NCBI GenBank assembly: GCA_036639875.1
Contig: JAVWHX010000056.1
Location: 1 to 14,430, forward strand
Source: JAVWHX01 sp036639875
Lineage (GTDB): Bacteria > Bacillota_I > Bacilli_A > Erysipelotrichales > Coprobacillaceae
DNA: 14,430 nt
Reading direction: 5' to 3'
A program made the position numbers and the translations under genes. The first letter of the stretch is position 1, and every line of letters begins with the position of its first letter. Positions 1-6,673 of the stretch are shown here, piece by piece. The notes beneath the pieces were generated by a model. That model saw nothing but the letters and a program-made list of their open reading frames with translations. It was not told the DNA's origin and ran no database searches.

Positions 1-999
1 TGAGTCATTTAATACTGATGTGATATTTGATAATGTAAAGGTGATATTATAGGGCCATTCTTTAATAAAAGGCATTAAAAAGATAACTGCAAATATTGCT
101 ATAATAATGATATTAAAGAAAATAGAAATACTTCCCCACGTTATATCTCTTATCTTATTTTTCTTAAACTCAATTTTAGATATCTTATTGTATCTGATGT
201 TATATTTTTCTAAATAATGAAGTACAAGAATACTTAATATTGAAGGAATAAGCATCATCATTGCTACAACTGCCCCTTTAGCAAAATCTGGTATACTTCC
301 TAACATTTGCGTATAGAGAACACTTGATACAACCTCAAATTTACCTCCCACTGATGCAGGAATTCCAAAATCAGTAAAACTTAAGAAAAATGATTGAATG
401 AAAGCGGCAACCAAAGTTCCTAATAATGGTCTAATCAAAGTCACTATAAATGTTTTAAACTGACTATCTTCCATAAGCTTAGAAACAACAATAAACTTTT
501 TATCTATATATTCCATAGCATTATGTATTAACATAAATGCTATAGGTAGTGTATAAATGACATATCCTAATATAAGTCCATTCATTCCATAGATATCAAA
601 TAATTGAAATCCAAATATCTTAGTCCATAATCCTTGTTTACCAAATGAATATATAATAGCAAATCCATAAGTAATTGTTGGTAATAACATTGGTAACATT
701 GTTATTGATTTTATTGATTTTTTTATAGGTTGTAATATATTTGTATAATTGATAGCGTAAGCAATAATAAATGCTAATAAAACTGTTATAAGAGCACTTA
801 ATCCTGAAACCATAAAGCTATTCTTTAATGCTTCTAAGAATCCTTTTTGTGAAAACATACTTATATAATTTTGTAGAGATATACTTCCTTGATATTGAAA
901 TGATTGTATAAGTAATGATCCTAATGGAACTACTAAGAATAATGCAAACAATCCAATTACAAACCAATAAATTATTTTTATTTCTATGCTTTTTTTCAT
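1..999 (-). CDS. ABC importer permease, FbpB/2-aminoethylphosphonate type (3' end outside window)
   Basis: This is an inner-membrane permease subunit of a binding-protein-dependent ABC importer. I translated 333 codons with no stop, so the C-terminal part lies beyond the left edge. A first membrane segment is at about residues 9-30, with more at 63-83, 98-118, 139-158, 193-210, 242-262 and 290-310. The cytoplasmic coupling loop typical of these permeases (EAA-like) is at about 172-195, followed by LSFTDFGIPASVGG (206-219), which is characteristic of Fe3+/thiamine/phosphonate-type permeases. A new segment starting near KEWPYNITFTL (313-323) suggests the usual fused two-domain protein of about 550 residues. 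The ATG at 999 follows the ATPase stop by one base, and its ribosome site is weak, so translation is probably coupled. The family is clear; the substrate (iron, aminoethylphosphonate, thiamine or other) is not determined. Confidence 0.85.
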   Translation of the reverse strand, partial: MKKSIEIKIIYWFVIGLFALFLVVPLGSLLIQSFQYQGSISLQNYISMFSQKGFLEALKNSFMVSGLSALITVLLAFIIAYAINYTNILQPIKKSIKSITMLPMLLPTITYGFAIIYSFGKQGLWTKIFGFQLFDIYGMNGLILGYVIYTLPIAFMLIHNAMEYIDKKFIVVSKLMEDSQFKTFIVTLIRPLLGTLVAAFIQSFFLSFTDFGIPASVGGKFEVVSSVLYTQMLGSIPDFAKGAVVAMMMLIPSILSILVLHYLEKYNIRYNKISKIEFKKNKIRDITWGSISIFFNIIIIAIFAVIFLMPFIKEWPYNITFTLSNITSVLNDS

Positions 1000-1000
1000 C

Positions 1001-1762
1001 TTATATCATTTGCTCTTGTAAAGGATTAAATAAAGTAAAGATATTTCTTCTTTTTATTTCTAATTGGTTTAATATAAAATCTTTTACAAAATCACAACTA
1101 GGTTGTTGCATAATATCTTCAGGTCTACCATATTGTGATATCTTTCCTTCATTAATAATTAAGACTCTATCTGATAATGTTAATGCTTCTTCAGGATCAT
1201 GAGTAACAATGATTGTTGTAAGGTTATACTCTTTTGCAATCAGTTTGATTCTTTCTTTAATCGATTCTTTAATAACTCCATCTAACGCACTTAATGGTTC
1301 ATCAAGTAAAAGAATCTTTGGTTTCATAACCAATGTTCTCGCCAAAGCAACTCGTTGTTTTTGCCCACCAGATAATTGATCAATTCTTTTATCTAAGTGT
1401 TTTTCTAAACCAAGTAAGTGAATCAATTCATTAACTTCTTCATGAGTAGAAATATGTGGCTTGTTTTTTAAACCATAAGTAATATTTTCATGTGCTGTAA
1501 GATTTGGAAATAATGCATAATCTTGAAACACGATGTTAAATCCTCTTTTTTCCATAGTGACATGAGTAATATCTTCATCATTAAAAATAATCTTACCTTG
1601 ATCTACATCAGTAATTCCAAGTATTAAATTTAATAATGTTGTCTTTCCACTTCCAGATGGTCCTAAGATAGAAACTATCTCCCCATTAGGAATATCCAAA
1701 GATACATTGTTTAAGATATTGACTCCATCAAATGATTTCTCTATATTTTCTAATCGTAACAT
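1001..1762 (-). CDS. ABC importer ATP-binding protein
   Basis: This is the cytoplasmic nucleotide-binding subunit that powers the adjacent permease. All motifs are present: Walker A GPSGSGKT (34-41), Q-loop Gln80 in FQDYALFP, signature LSGGQKQR (130-137), Walker B ILLLDE (150-155), D-loop SALD (158-161) and switch His188. At 253 residues it is shorter than the roughly 350-residue FbpC/PotA-type ATPases and ends soon after the ATPase fold, so it appears to lack a full C-terminal TOBE regulatory domain. The start is supported by an AGGAGG site 6 bases upstream. It is the first gene of the operon, ahead of the permease. Family assignment is firm. The transported compound is unknown, since relatives of this type carry iron, thiamine, polyamines or phosphonates. 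Confidence 0.93.
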   Translation of the reverse strand: MLRLENIEKSFDGVNILNNVSLDIPNGEIVSILGPSGSGKTTLLNLILGITDVDQGKIIFNDEDITHVTMEKRGFNIVFQDYALFPNLTAHENITYGLKNKPHISTHEEVNELIHLLGLEKHLDKRIDQLSGGQKQRVALARTLVMKPKILLLDEPLSALDGVIKESIKERIKLIAKEYNLTTIIVTHDPEEALTLSDRVLIINEGKISQYGRPEDIMQQPSCDFVKDFILNQLEIKRRNIFTLFNPLQEQMI

Positions 1763-1768
1763 TTTATT

Positions 1769-1821
1769 CCTCCTTGTCCTAAGACACTTGCATTATATAC
1801 ATTTTCTAAAGAGTTTATCTA
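1769..1821 (-). promoter_or_regulatory. Promoter and ribosome site of the importer operon, with a partial palindrome at the start site
   Basis: On the minus strand there is a consensus -10 TATAAT (1797-1792). A weak -35, TAGATA (1821-1816), lies 18 bases upstream. The ribosome site AGGAGG is at 1774-1769. Between the -10 and the ribosome site lies TGTCTTAGGACA (1786-1775), an imperfect palindrome placed about where transcription should begin, which is a typical repressor position. The -10 and ribosome site are convincing; the -35 and the operator role are inference. Confidence 0.6.
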
Positions 1822-1860
1822 TTCATATAAAGTTAAATAATTGTAAAGAAATAGTTAAAA

Positions 1861-1897
1861 AAATATACAAAAACAGGTAGTAAAACTACCTATCTTT
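1861..1897 (-). terminator. Intrinsic terminator of the RpiR-family gene
   Basis: On the minus strand AGGTAG, a TTTTA loop and CTACCT form a 6-bp core. It is extended outward by A-U and G-U pairs to roughly 12 bp and followed by GTTTTTG and a second T-run. The TAG stop codon of the regulator is part of the 5' arm. The hairpin separates the regulator from the importer operon, which has its own promoter. Confidence 0.85.
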
Positions 1898-2740
1898 TTG
1901 AAAACCACGCATTTTAATAAGTTGACTATACTTATCTAACTTCTCTGTATACTTTTCTTTATCACATAACATAACTCCAACATATAGCATATCAACAAGA
2001 GCTGTTTGAGTAGTACGAGAGAAAATGGCATCACCATATAAGTATTGTTTTTGACTAGTGCACAATGATACATCACTATATTGATGTATCAAAGCATCTT
2101 TAAAATTGCTTATTGTAATCGTTTTTGCATGATTACGTTTAGCTAGTTTTAAAGCTTCCAATGTATTAACAGAATTACCTGAATAGGAAATTCCAATCGC
2201 TAAACTCTGACTTGTTAAATTACTTGCATCAATATTTTGCAAATAATAATCATCATGATATGTCACATGTTTACCTAGATACAAAAGCTTTGTCATCAAA
2301 TCACGAGCAACATTTGCTGAGTTTTCAACAGCATAAAGTGCTATATTATCATTTTGATGAATAAGTTCTATAGCTTGTCGATAGTTTTGTACCGATATTG
2401 ATTGAAGACAATCTTCTAGCATAGACATCGAAGTAGCAATCATTAGTGATGGAATATCTTCTAATGATTGAATATGCTCTAAATCAAAACCATAAAGTAG
2501 AGAAGAAGTCTGTTCACTTCTTAATAATGCATATTTAAATTGTTTAAAACTATGAAAGTTTAATGCTTTTACAAACCTTACAATTGTTGGTTGAGAAACC
2601 CCTACTTCTTTTTCAATTAATGCTAATGATAAATCATCAAATACTTCATCGTAGTTAAGAATAAAATCGGCGACTTTTTGTTCAGATGGTCTTAAGCCTT
2701 GATAGATAGAACGAATTTGAAAATAAATTGTATGTTGCAT
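1886..2740 (-). CDS. RpiR/MurR-family transcriptional regulator (HTH + SIS)
   Basis: This is a cytoplasmic DNA-binding regulator. Its 284 residues fit the usual RpiR length. The N-terminal HTH domain spans about 1-77, with the helix-turn-helix around 35-60 (IEKEVGVSQPTIVRFVKAL). A sugar isomerase (SIS) domain spans about 120-255, including ISYSGNSVNTLEA (184-196), the conserved Ser/Gly-rich phosphosugar loop, and SRTTQTALVD (241-250). Members of the family sense phosphosugars and act as repressors or activators of nearby sugar, amino-sugar or cell-wall genes; the ligand here cannot be read from sequence. The ATG has an AAGGAGAG ribosome site 6 bases upstream. It is transcribed toward the importer operon but is separated from it by a terminator. 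A related 12-base box in front of both units suggests it may control itself and the importer; that is inference. Confidence 0.92.
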   Translation of the reverse strand: MQHTIYFQIRSIYQGLRPSEQKVADFILNYDEVFDDLSLALIEKEVGVSQPTIVRFVKALNFHSFKQFKYALLRSEQTSSLLYGFDLEHIQSLEDIPSLMIATSMSMLEDCLQSISVQNYRQAIELIHQNDNIALYAVENSANVARDLMTKLLYLGKHVTYHDDYYLQNIDASNLTSQSLAIGISYSGNSVNTLEALKLAKRNHAKTITISNFKDALIHQYSDVSLCTSQKQYLYGDAIFSRTTQTALVDMLYVGVMLCDKEKYTEKLDKYSQLIKMRGFQKDR

Positions 2741-2790
2741 AATACTCTCCTTGTAGAAATACTACATTTTCTTCTTATTAATCTATCCTT

Positions 2791-2819
2791 ATTATCTAAT
2801 AATCTCTATTTTTTAGTAA
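2791..2819 (-). promoter_or_regulatory. Possible promoter of the RpiR-family gene
   Basis: On the minus strand GATAAT (2796-2791, 5 of 6 matches to TATAAT) lies 17 bases after TTACTA (2819-2814), a poor -35. Other AT-rich hexamers nearby could serve instead. The call rests mainly on the -10 and on its position 51-56 bases before the start codon. Confidence 0.35.
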
Positions 2820-2821
2820 GT

Positions 2822-2860
2822 TTAACAATGTTAAGATAATGTATTTTTTATCTTAAGACA
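2822..2860. promoter_or_regulatory. Overlapping inverted repeats upstream of the RpiR-family gene, possible operator
   Basis: Two perfect inverted repeats share a TTAA. TTAACA-A-TGTTAA is at 2822-2834. TTAAGATAA, an 8-base spacer and TTATCTTAA span 2831-2856. The right arm runs into TATCTTAAGACA (2849-2860), whose reverse complement TGTCTTAAGATA matches 10 of 12 bases of the box at the importer start site. They lie just upstream of the proposed regulator promoter and between two genes, in a stretch with no ORF. A binding site for the adjacent regulator is plausible. In DNA this AT-rich, chance repeats are also possible. Confidence 0.35.
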
Positions 2861-2871
2861 AACTCATAACG

Positions 2872-2902
2872 TAAAAAAAGGATAACGAATTTCGTTATCC
2901 TT
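2872..2902 (-). terminator. Intrinsic terminator of the pyruvate:ferredoxin oxidoreductase gene
   Basis: On the minus strand AAGGATAACGAA pairs perfectly with TTCGTTATCCTT (12 bp, very short loop), followed by a run of seven T. It begins about 21 bases after the stop codon, and its T-run points into the RpiR upstream region. This is a strong factor-independent terminator. Confidence 0.93.
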
Positions 2903-2923
2903 CTCTTACAATCAATATTTTAA

Positions 2924-5900
2924 TTATTCTGAAGCCAATCTGTCTAAACGATTACGACGTTTCTTAGCATCTGATTCACATTTTTCCATCAATTGAGTTG
3001 CGTGTTCTGGATTTACTTTTACTAATTGTGCAAATCTGTTTTCACTCAACAAGAATTCTTGGAATTTAGAGAAATCAGGTTCTTTAGAATCTAATTGTAA
3101 TGGATTCTTTCCTTGATCTTCTAAACGAGGATCAAATCTTAATAAGTTAAAGTAACCACTTTGTACAGCACGTTTTTGTTGTTGTTGATGATCACCTAAA
3201 CCACCTTTAATTCCATGTTCCATACATGGAGAATAAGCGATAATTAATGATGGTCCATCATATGCTTCTGCTTCTTTAAATGCTTTAATTGTTTGCATTG
3301 GATTTGCTCCCATAGCAACTTGTGCTACATATACATGTCCATATGCCATAGCAATTTGAGCTAAGTCTTTTTTAGCAACAGCCTTACCACCAGCAGTAAA
3401 CTTAGCGATAGAACCAGCTTGTGAAGACTTAGAAGATTGTCCTCCAGTATTAGAATATACTTCAGTATCTAATACTAAGATATTAACGTTTTGATCATTT
3501 GCTAAGACATGGTCTACACCACCGTATCCAATGTCATAAGCCCATCCATCTCCACCAACAATCCATTGAGATTTTGTAACCAAATCACCTTTGTGATTTA
3601 ATAATTCTTTAATACCTTCACACTTAGAAGCTTCAACTAATGAAATGATTTGATCAAATAAAGCTCTTTCTTCTTCTCTTTGACCTTTCACTTCAACATA
3701 TTTATTCAATACTTCAGTAAGTTCTGCTTCACAGTTATCTTTATGAGCAATAATAACTTCTAATAAATGTTTAGTCTTATAATTTTCAGCAAGTTTCATA
3801 CCAAAACCGAATTCAGCATTATCTTCAAACAAAGAGTTAGCCCAAGCAGGACCTTGTCCATTTTCATCAATAACACATGGAGTAGATGGTGTTGAACCAG
3901 TGTAAATAGAACTACATCCAGTTGCATTTGCAATCATCATATCTTTACCAAACAATTGAGATGCTAAACGATAGTATGGAGTTTCACCACATCCACCACA
4001 TGCTCCAGAAACTTCAAAGTATGGTTTCATAAATCCTACACCCTTAACAGTAGTTAAAGGATAACGATCAGCTTTATAAGAAACATGAGCATACACATGA
4101 TCAGCTAATTTAGCATGTTCAAGTTCTTCTTTAACTGGAACCATTTCTAATGCTTTATTTCCTGCTTTACCTGGACATTCAGTTACACATAAACCACATC
4201 CAACACAGTTATCAGGAGAAACTTGAATACGATATACTAAACCATCAACATTTTTACCTATTGGATTTAATACATCATCTTTAATATCTTCAGGCATATT
4301 AGCCATTTCTGCATCATCAATTAAGAAAGCACGAATAGTTGCATGTGGACAAACCATAACACAATTATTACATTGAATACAGTTGTCTTTATTCCAACGA
4401 GGTACTTCAGTAGCAATCGCACGTTTTTCATGAATAGCCATATTAGATTTCATAGATCCATCTAATTTATCCATAAATGCTGAAACTGGTAAATCATATC
4501 CATCTAATGAATTAATAACAGATACGAAATCATCAAAATGATCATCACCAATTCTTGCTTTTGTTTCATTAACAGTTAAATTAGCCCAATTGCTATCAAT
4601 AGTTACTTCTACAATAGCATCTTTACCAGCATCAATTGCTTTATAGTTTAATTCAACAACTGCATCACCTTTTTTACCATAAGTTTTCTTAGCCATTGAT
4701 TTCATAAATTCAACAGATTTTTCAATAGGTAAAATTTGTGGATTTAATGCAAAGAAAGCAGATTGAAGAATAGTATTTGTTCTTCTTCCCATTCCAATTT
4801 CACTTGCTATTTTATTAGCATTGATAATATAGAATTTAGCATTCTTATCAGCTAATTGTTTCTTTAATTTATTTGGTAAATAATCAACAATTTCATTAAC
4901 ATCAAATTCAGTATTTAATAAGAATGTTCCACCTTTTTTAAGGTTCTTTAACATATCATATTTTAAACAATAGTTATCTAGTGAACAAGACACAAAGTCA
5001 GCATTATTAACATAATAAGTTGCTCTAATTGGTGAATGACCAAATCTTAAGTTAGAACGAGTTGCCCCACCTGCTTTTTTACTATCATAAGCAAAATATG
5101 CTTGTGAATATAAATCAGTATGGTCACCAATAATTTTAATTGAACTCTTATTAGCAGATACAGTTCCATCAGATCCTAAACCATAGAATAAACATGCAGT
5201 ATAATCAGCTTCAACTACAAAATCATCATCTTCTTTTAATGATAAATGAGTCACATCATCATTAATACCAATTGTAAATGATCCAAATGGTTTATCTTCA
5301 TTTAAATGATCATAAACAGCTTTGATTTGACGTGGAGTTGTATCTTTACTTCCCATACCATAACGTCCACCAATAATTTCAATATCACTATCTTTTAATA
5401 CACTTACAACATCTAAGTATAATGGTTCACCAGTTGCACCCATTTCTTTAGTACGATCTAATACAGCAACTTTCTTAACAGAAGCAGGTATTACATCTAA
5501 TAAATATTTTGGAGAGAAAGGACGATATAAATGAACTTTAACTAAACCAACTTTTTCTCCACGTTTTGTTAATTCATCAATAGTTTCTTTAATTGTTTCA
5601 GTAACAGAACCCATTGCAACAATAACACGAGTTGCATCACTAGCACCATAATATGTAAATGGAGCATATTCTCTACCTGTAATATCTGAAATCTTTTTCA
5701 TATAATCAGCAACAATCTCAGTAACAGCAGCATAATGTTGATTTTGTGCTTCTCTACCTTGGAAATAGATATCATCATTTTCAGCACCACCACGCTCAAC
5801 TGGATTGATATGTGGGTTCATAGCACTTTCTTTAAATTTCTTTAAAGCTTCTTTATCAAGAAGTTGATCAAAAACTTCATAATCCATAACTTCTACTTTT

Positions 5901-6442
5901 TGAATTTCATGAGATGTTCTAAATCCATCAAAGAAATGAATAAACGGAACACTTGCTTTAATTGCAGCTAAATGAGCAATTCCACCTAAATCCATAACTT
6001 CTTGAACACTATGTGAACATAACATTGGTGCACCAACTTGACGACAAGCATAAACATCTTGATGATCACCAAAAATATTTAAAGCACGTGTTGCTAAAGC
6101 TCTTGCAGCAACATGGAAGACACCTGGTAATAATTCACCTTGAATCTTATATAAATTTGGAATCATTAATAACAATCCTTGTGATGCAGTAAATGTAGTA
6201 GCTAAAGCCCCACCTTGAAGTGCGCCATGAACAGCACCAGCAGCACCAGCTTCAGATTGCATTTCAATAACATTAATTGCAGATCCGAAAATATTTTTCT
6301 TCCCTTGAGCAGCCCAAGTTTCAGCATTCTCAGCCATTGGAGAAGAAGGTGTAATTGGATAGATACCAGCAACTTCACTAAATGCATATGCAACATGAGC
6401 AGCAGCAGTATTCCCATCCATTGATAAATAGTTTTTAGACAT
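2924..6442 (-). CDS. nifJ: Pyruvate:ferredoxin (flavodoxin) oxidoreductase, single-chain
   Basis: This cytoplasmic enzyme oxidises pyruvate and CoA to acetyl-CoA and CO2 while reducing ferredoxin, using thiamine diphosphate and three [4Fe-4S] clusters. Its 1172 residues carry all domains of the fused enzyme. The N-terminal thiamine domain has YPITPSSP with Thr31, Glu64 and Arg114, at the same numbers as the catalytic residues I recall for the Desulfovibrio africanus enzyme. The ferredoxin domain has CIQCNNCVMVCP (Cys688, 691, 694, 698) and CVGCGLCVTECP (Cys746, 749, 752, 756). The proximal cluster ligands are CGGC (Cys815, 818), Cys843 and Cys1073. The second thiamine domain has GGDGWAYDIGYGG (963-975) and EVYSNTGGQSS (994-1004). 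It ends without the extra C-terminal domain of the Desulfovibrio protein. It is monocistronic, with its own promoter and terminator, and divergent from a PPi-type phosphofructokinase. Confidence 0.98.
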   Translation of the reverse strand: MSKNYLSMDGNTAAAHVAYAFSEVAGIYPITPSSPMAENAETWAAQGKKNIFGSAINVIEMQSEAGAAGAVHGALQGGALATTFTASQGLLLMIPNLYKIQGELLPGVFHVAARALATRALNIFGDHQDVYACRQVGAPMLCSHSVQEVMDLGGIAHLAAIKASVPFIHFFDGFRTSHEIQKVEVMDYEVFDQLLDKEALKKFKESAMNPHINPVERGGAENDDIYFQGREAQNQHYAAVTEIVADYMKKISDITGREYAPFTYYGASDATRVIVAMGSVTETIKETIDELTKRGEKVGLVKVHLYRPFSPKYLLDVIPASVKKVAVLDRTKEMGATGEPLYLDVVSVLKDSDIEIIGGRYGMGSKDTTPRQIKAVYDHLNEDKPFGSFTIGINDDVTHLSLKEDDDFVVEADYTACLFYGLGSDGTVSANKSSIKIIGDHTDLYSQAYFAYDSKKAGGATRSNLRFGHSPIRATYYVNNADFVSCSLDNYCLKYDMLKNLKKGGTFLLNTEFDVNEIVDYLPNKLKKQLADKNAKFYIINANKIASEIGMGRRTNTILQSAFFALNPQILPIEKSVEFMKSMAKKTYGKKGDAVVELNYKAIDAGKDAIVEVTIDSNWANLTVNETKARIGDDHFDDFVSVINSLDGYDLPVSAFMDKLDGSMKSNMAIHEKRAIATEVPRWNKDNCIQCNNCVMVCPHATIRAFLIDDAEMANMPEDIKDDVLNPIGKNVDGLVYRIQVSPDNCVGCGLCVTECPGKAGNKALEMVPVKEELEHAKLADHVYAHVSYKADRYPLTTVKGVGFMKPYFEVSGACGGCGETPYYRLASQLFGKDMMIANATGCSSIYTGSTPSTPCVIDENGQGPAWANSLFEDNAEFGFGMKLAENYKTKHLLEVIIAHKDNCEAELTEVLNKYVEVKGQREEERALFDQIISLVEASKCEGIKELLNHKGDLVTKSQWIVGGDGWAYDIGYGGVDHVLANDQNVNILVLDTEVYSNTGGQSSKSSQAGSIAKFTAGGKAVAKKDLAQIAMAYGHVYVAQVAMGANPMQTIKAFKEAEAYDGPSLIIAYSPCMEHGIKGGLGDHQQQQKRAVQSGYFNLLRFDPRLEDQGKNPLQLDSKEPDFSKFQEFLLSENRFAQLVKVNPEHATQLMEKCESDAKKRRNRLDRLASE

Positions 6443-6453
6443 AATTATATTTT

Positions 6454-6500
6454 CCTCCTATATATAGGTACAGTATACTCTTTTTTTATTTAAATTTCCA
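6454..6500 (-). promoter_or_regulatory. Promoter and ribosome site of the oxidoreductase gene
   Basis: On the minus strand -35 TGGAAA (6500-6495), a 17-base spacer and -10 TATACT (6477-6472) precede AGGAGG (6459-6454), 11 bases before the ATG. The predicted leader is only about 20-25 bases, leaving no room for a riboswitch or attenuator. The -10 differs from consensus at one base, as expected for a well-expressed housekeeping gene. Confidence 0.7.
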
Positions 6501-6550
6501 TATCATTTCATCAATTCCTTATGAAAAAACATGACTTATACTTATCCTTT

Positions 6551-6575
6551 GATTAACTTATAAAGTTATTTAATC
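6551..6575. promoter_or_regulatory. Nested inverted repeat between the divergent metabolic genes
   Basis: TAACTT-ATA-AAGTTA (6554-6568) is a perfect 6-bp-arm inverted repeat, nested within GATTAA (6551-6556) and TTAATC (6570-6575). It sits roughly midway between the promoters of the oxidoreductase (left) and phosphofructokinase (right). It could be an operator acting on both, but the region is extremely AT-rich and no known factor consensus fits, so confidence is low. Confidence 0.25.
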
Positions 6576-6634
6576 AAATATTTATCTATTTCAGAATTTC
6601 TATATAAAATAGGCTTTTTTTACATTCAAAAAAA

Positions 6635-6666
6635 TGATAGAATGTTGTAGAAAAAAAGCAAAGGAG
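6635..6666 (+). promoter_or_regulatory. Promoter and ribosome site of the phosphofructokinase gene
   Basis: An extended -10, TG-A-TAGAAT (6635-6643), lies 30 bases before the start codon. No good -35 is present at 17-18 bases, which is tolerable for an extended -10 promoter. The ribosome site AAGGAG (6661-6666) is 7 bases before the ATG. Confidence 0.6.
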
Positions 6667-6673
6667 TTTAGTA

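Noticed and set aside
915..1202. Plus-strand open frame across the permease-ATPase junction
   Set aside because: It is antisense to two well-supported genes, has no ribosome site or promoter, and gives no recognisable protein.
2753..2766. Inverted repeat TGTAG-AAATA-CTACA in the RpiR leader as a regulatory hairpin
   Set aside because: Only a 5-bp AT-rich stem, not followed by a T-run and not covering the ribosome site, so I did not call it.
6202..6424. Short open frames on both strands within the first part of the oxidoreductase gene
   Set aside because: They lie wholly inside a strongly conserved coding region, give low-complexity Leu/Ser-rich peptides, and have no ribosome site.
6551..6575. 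Rex (NADH-sensing) binding site for the fermentation genes
   Set aside because: The arms and spacing do not match the TTGTTAA-N4-TTAACAA type consensus that I know.
6443..6673. Riboswitch or T-box leader between the divergent metabolic genes
   Set aside because: Predicted leaders are only about 20-30 bases on each side, and no conserved leader motif is visible.
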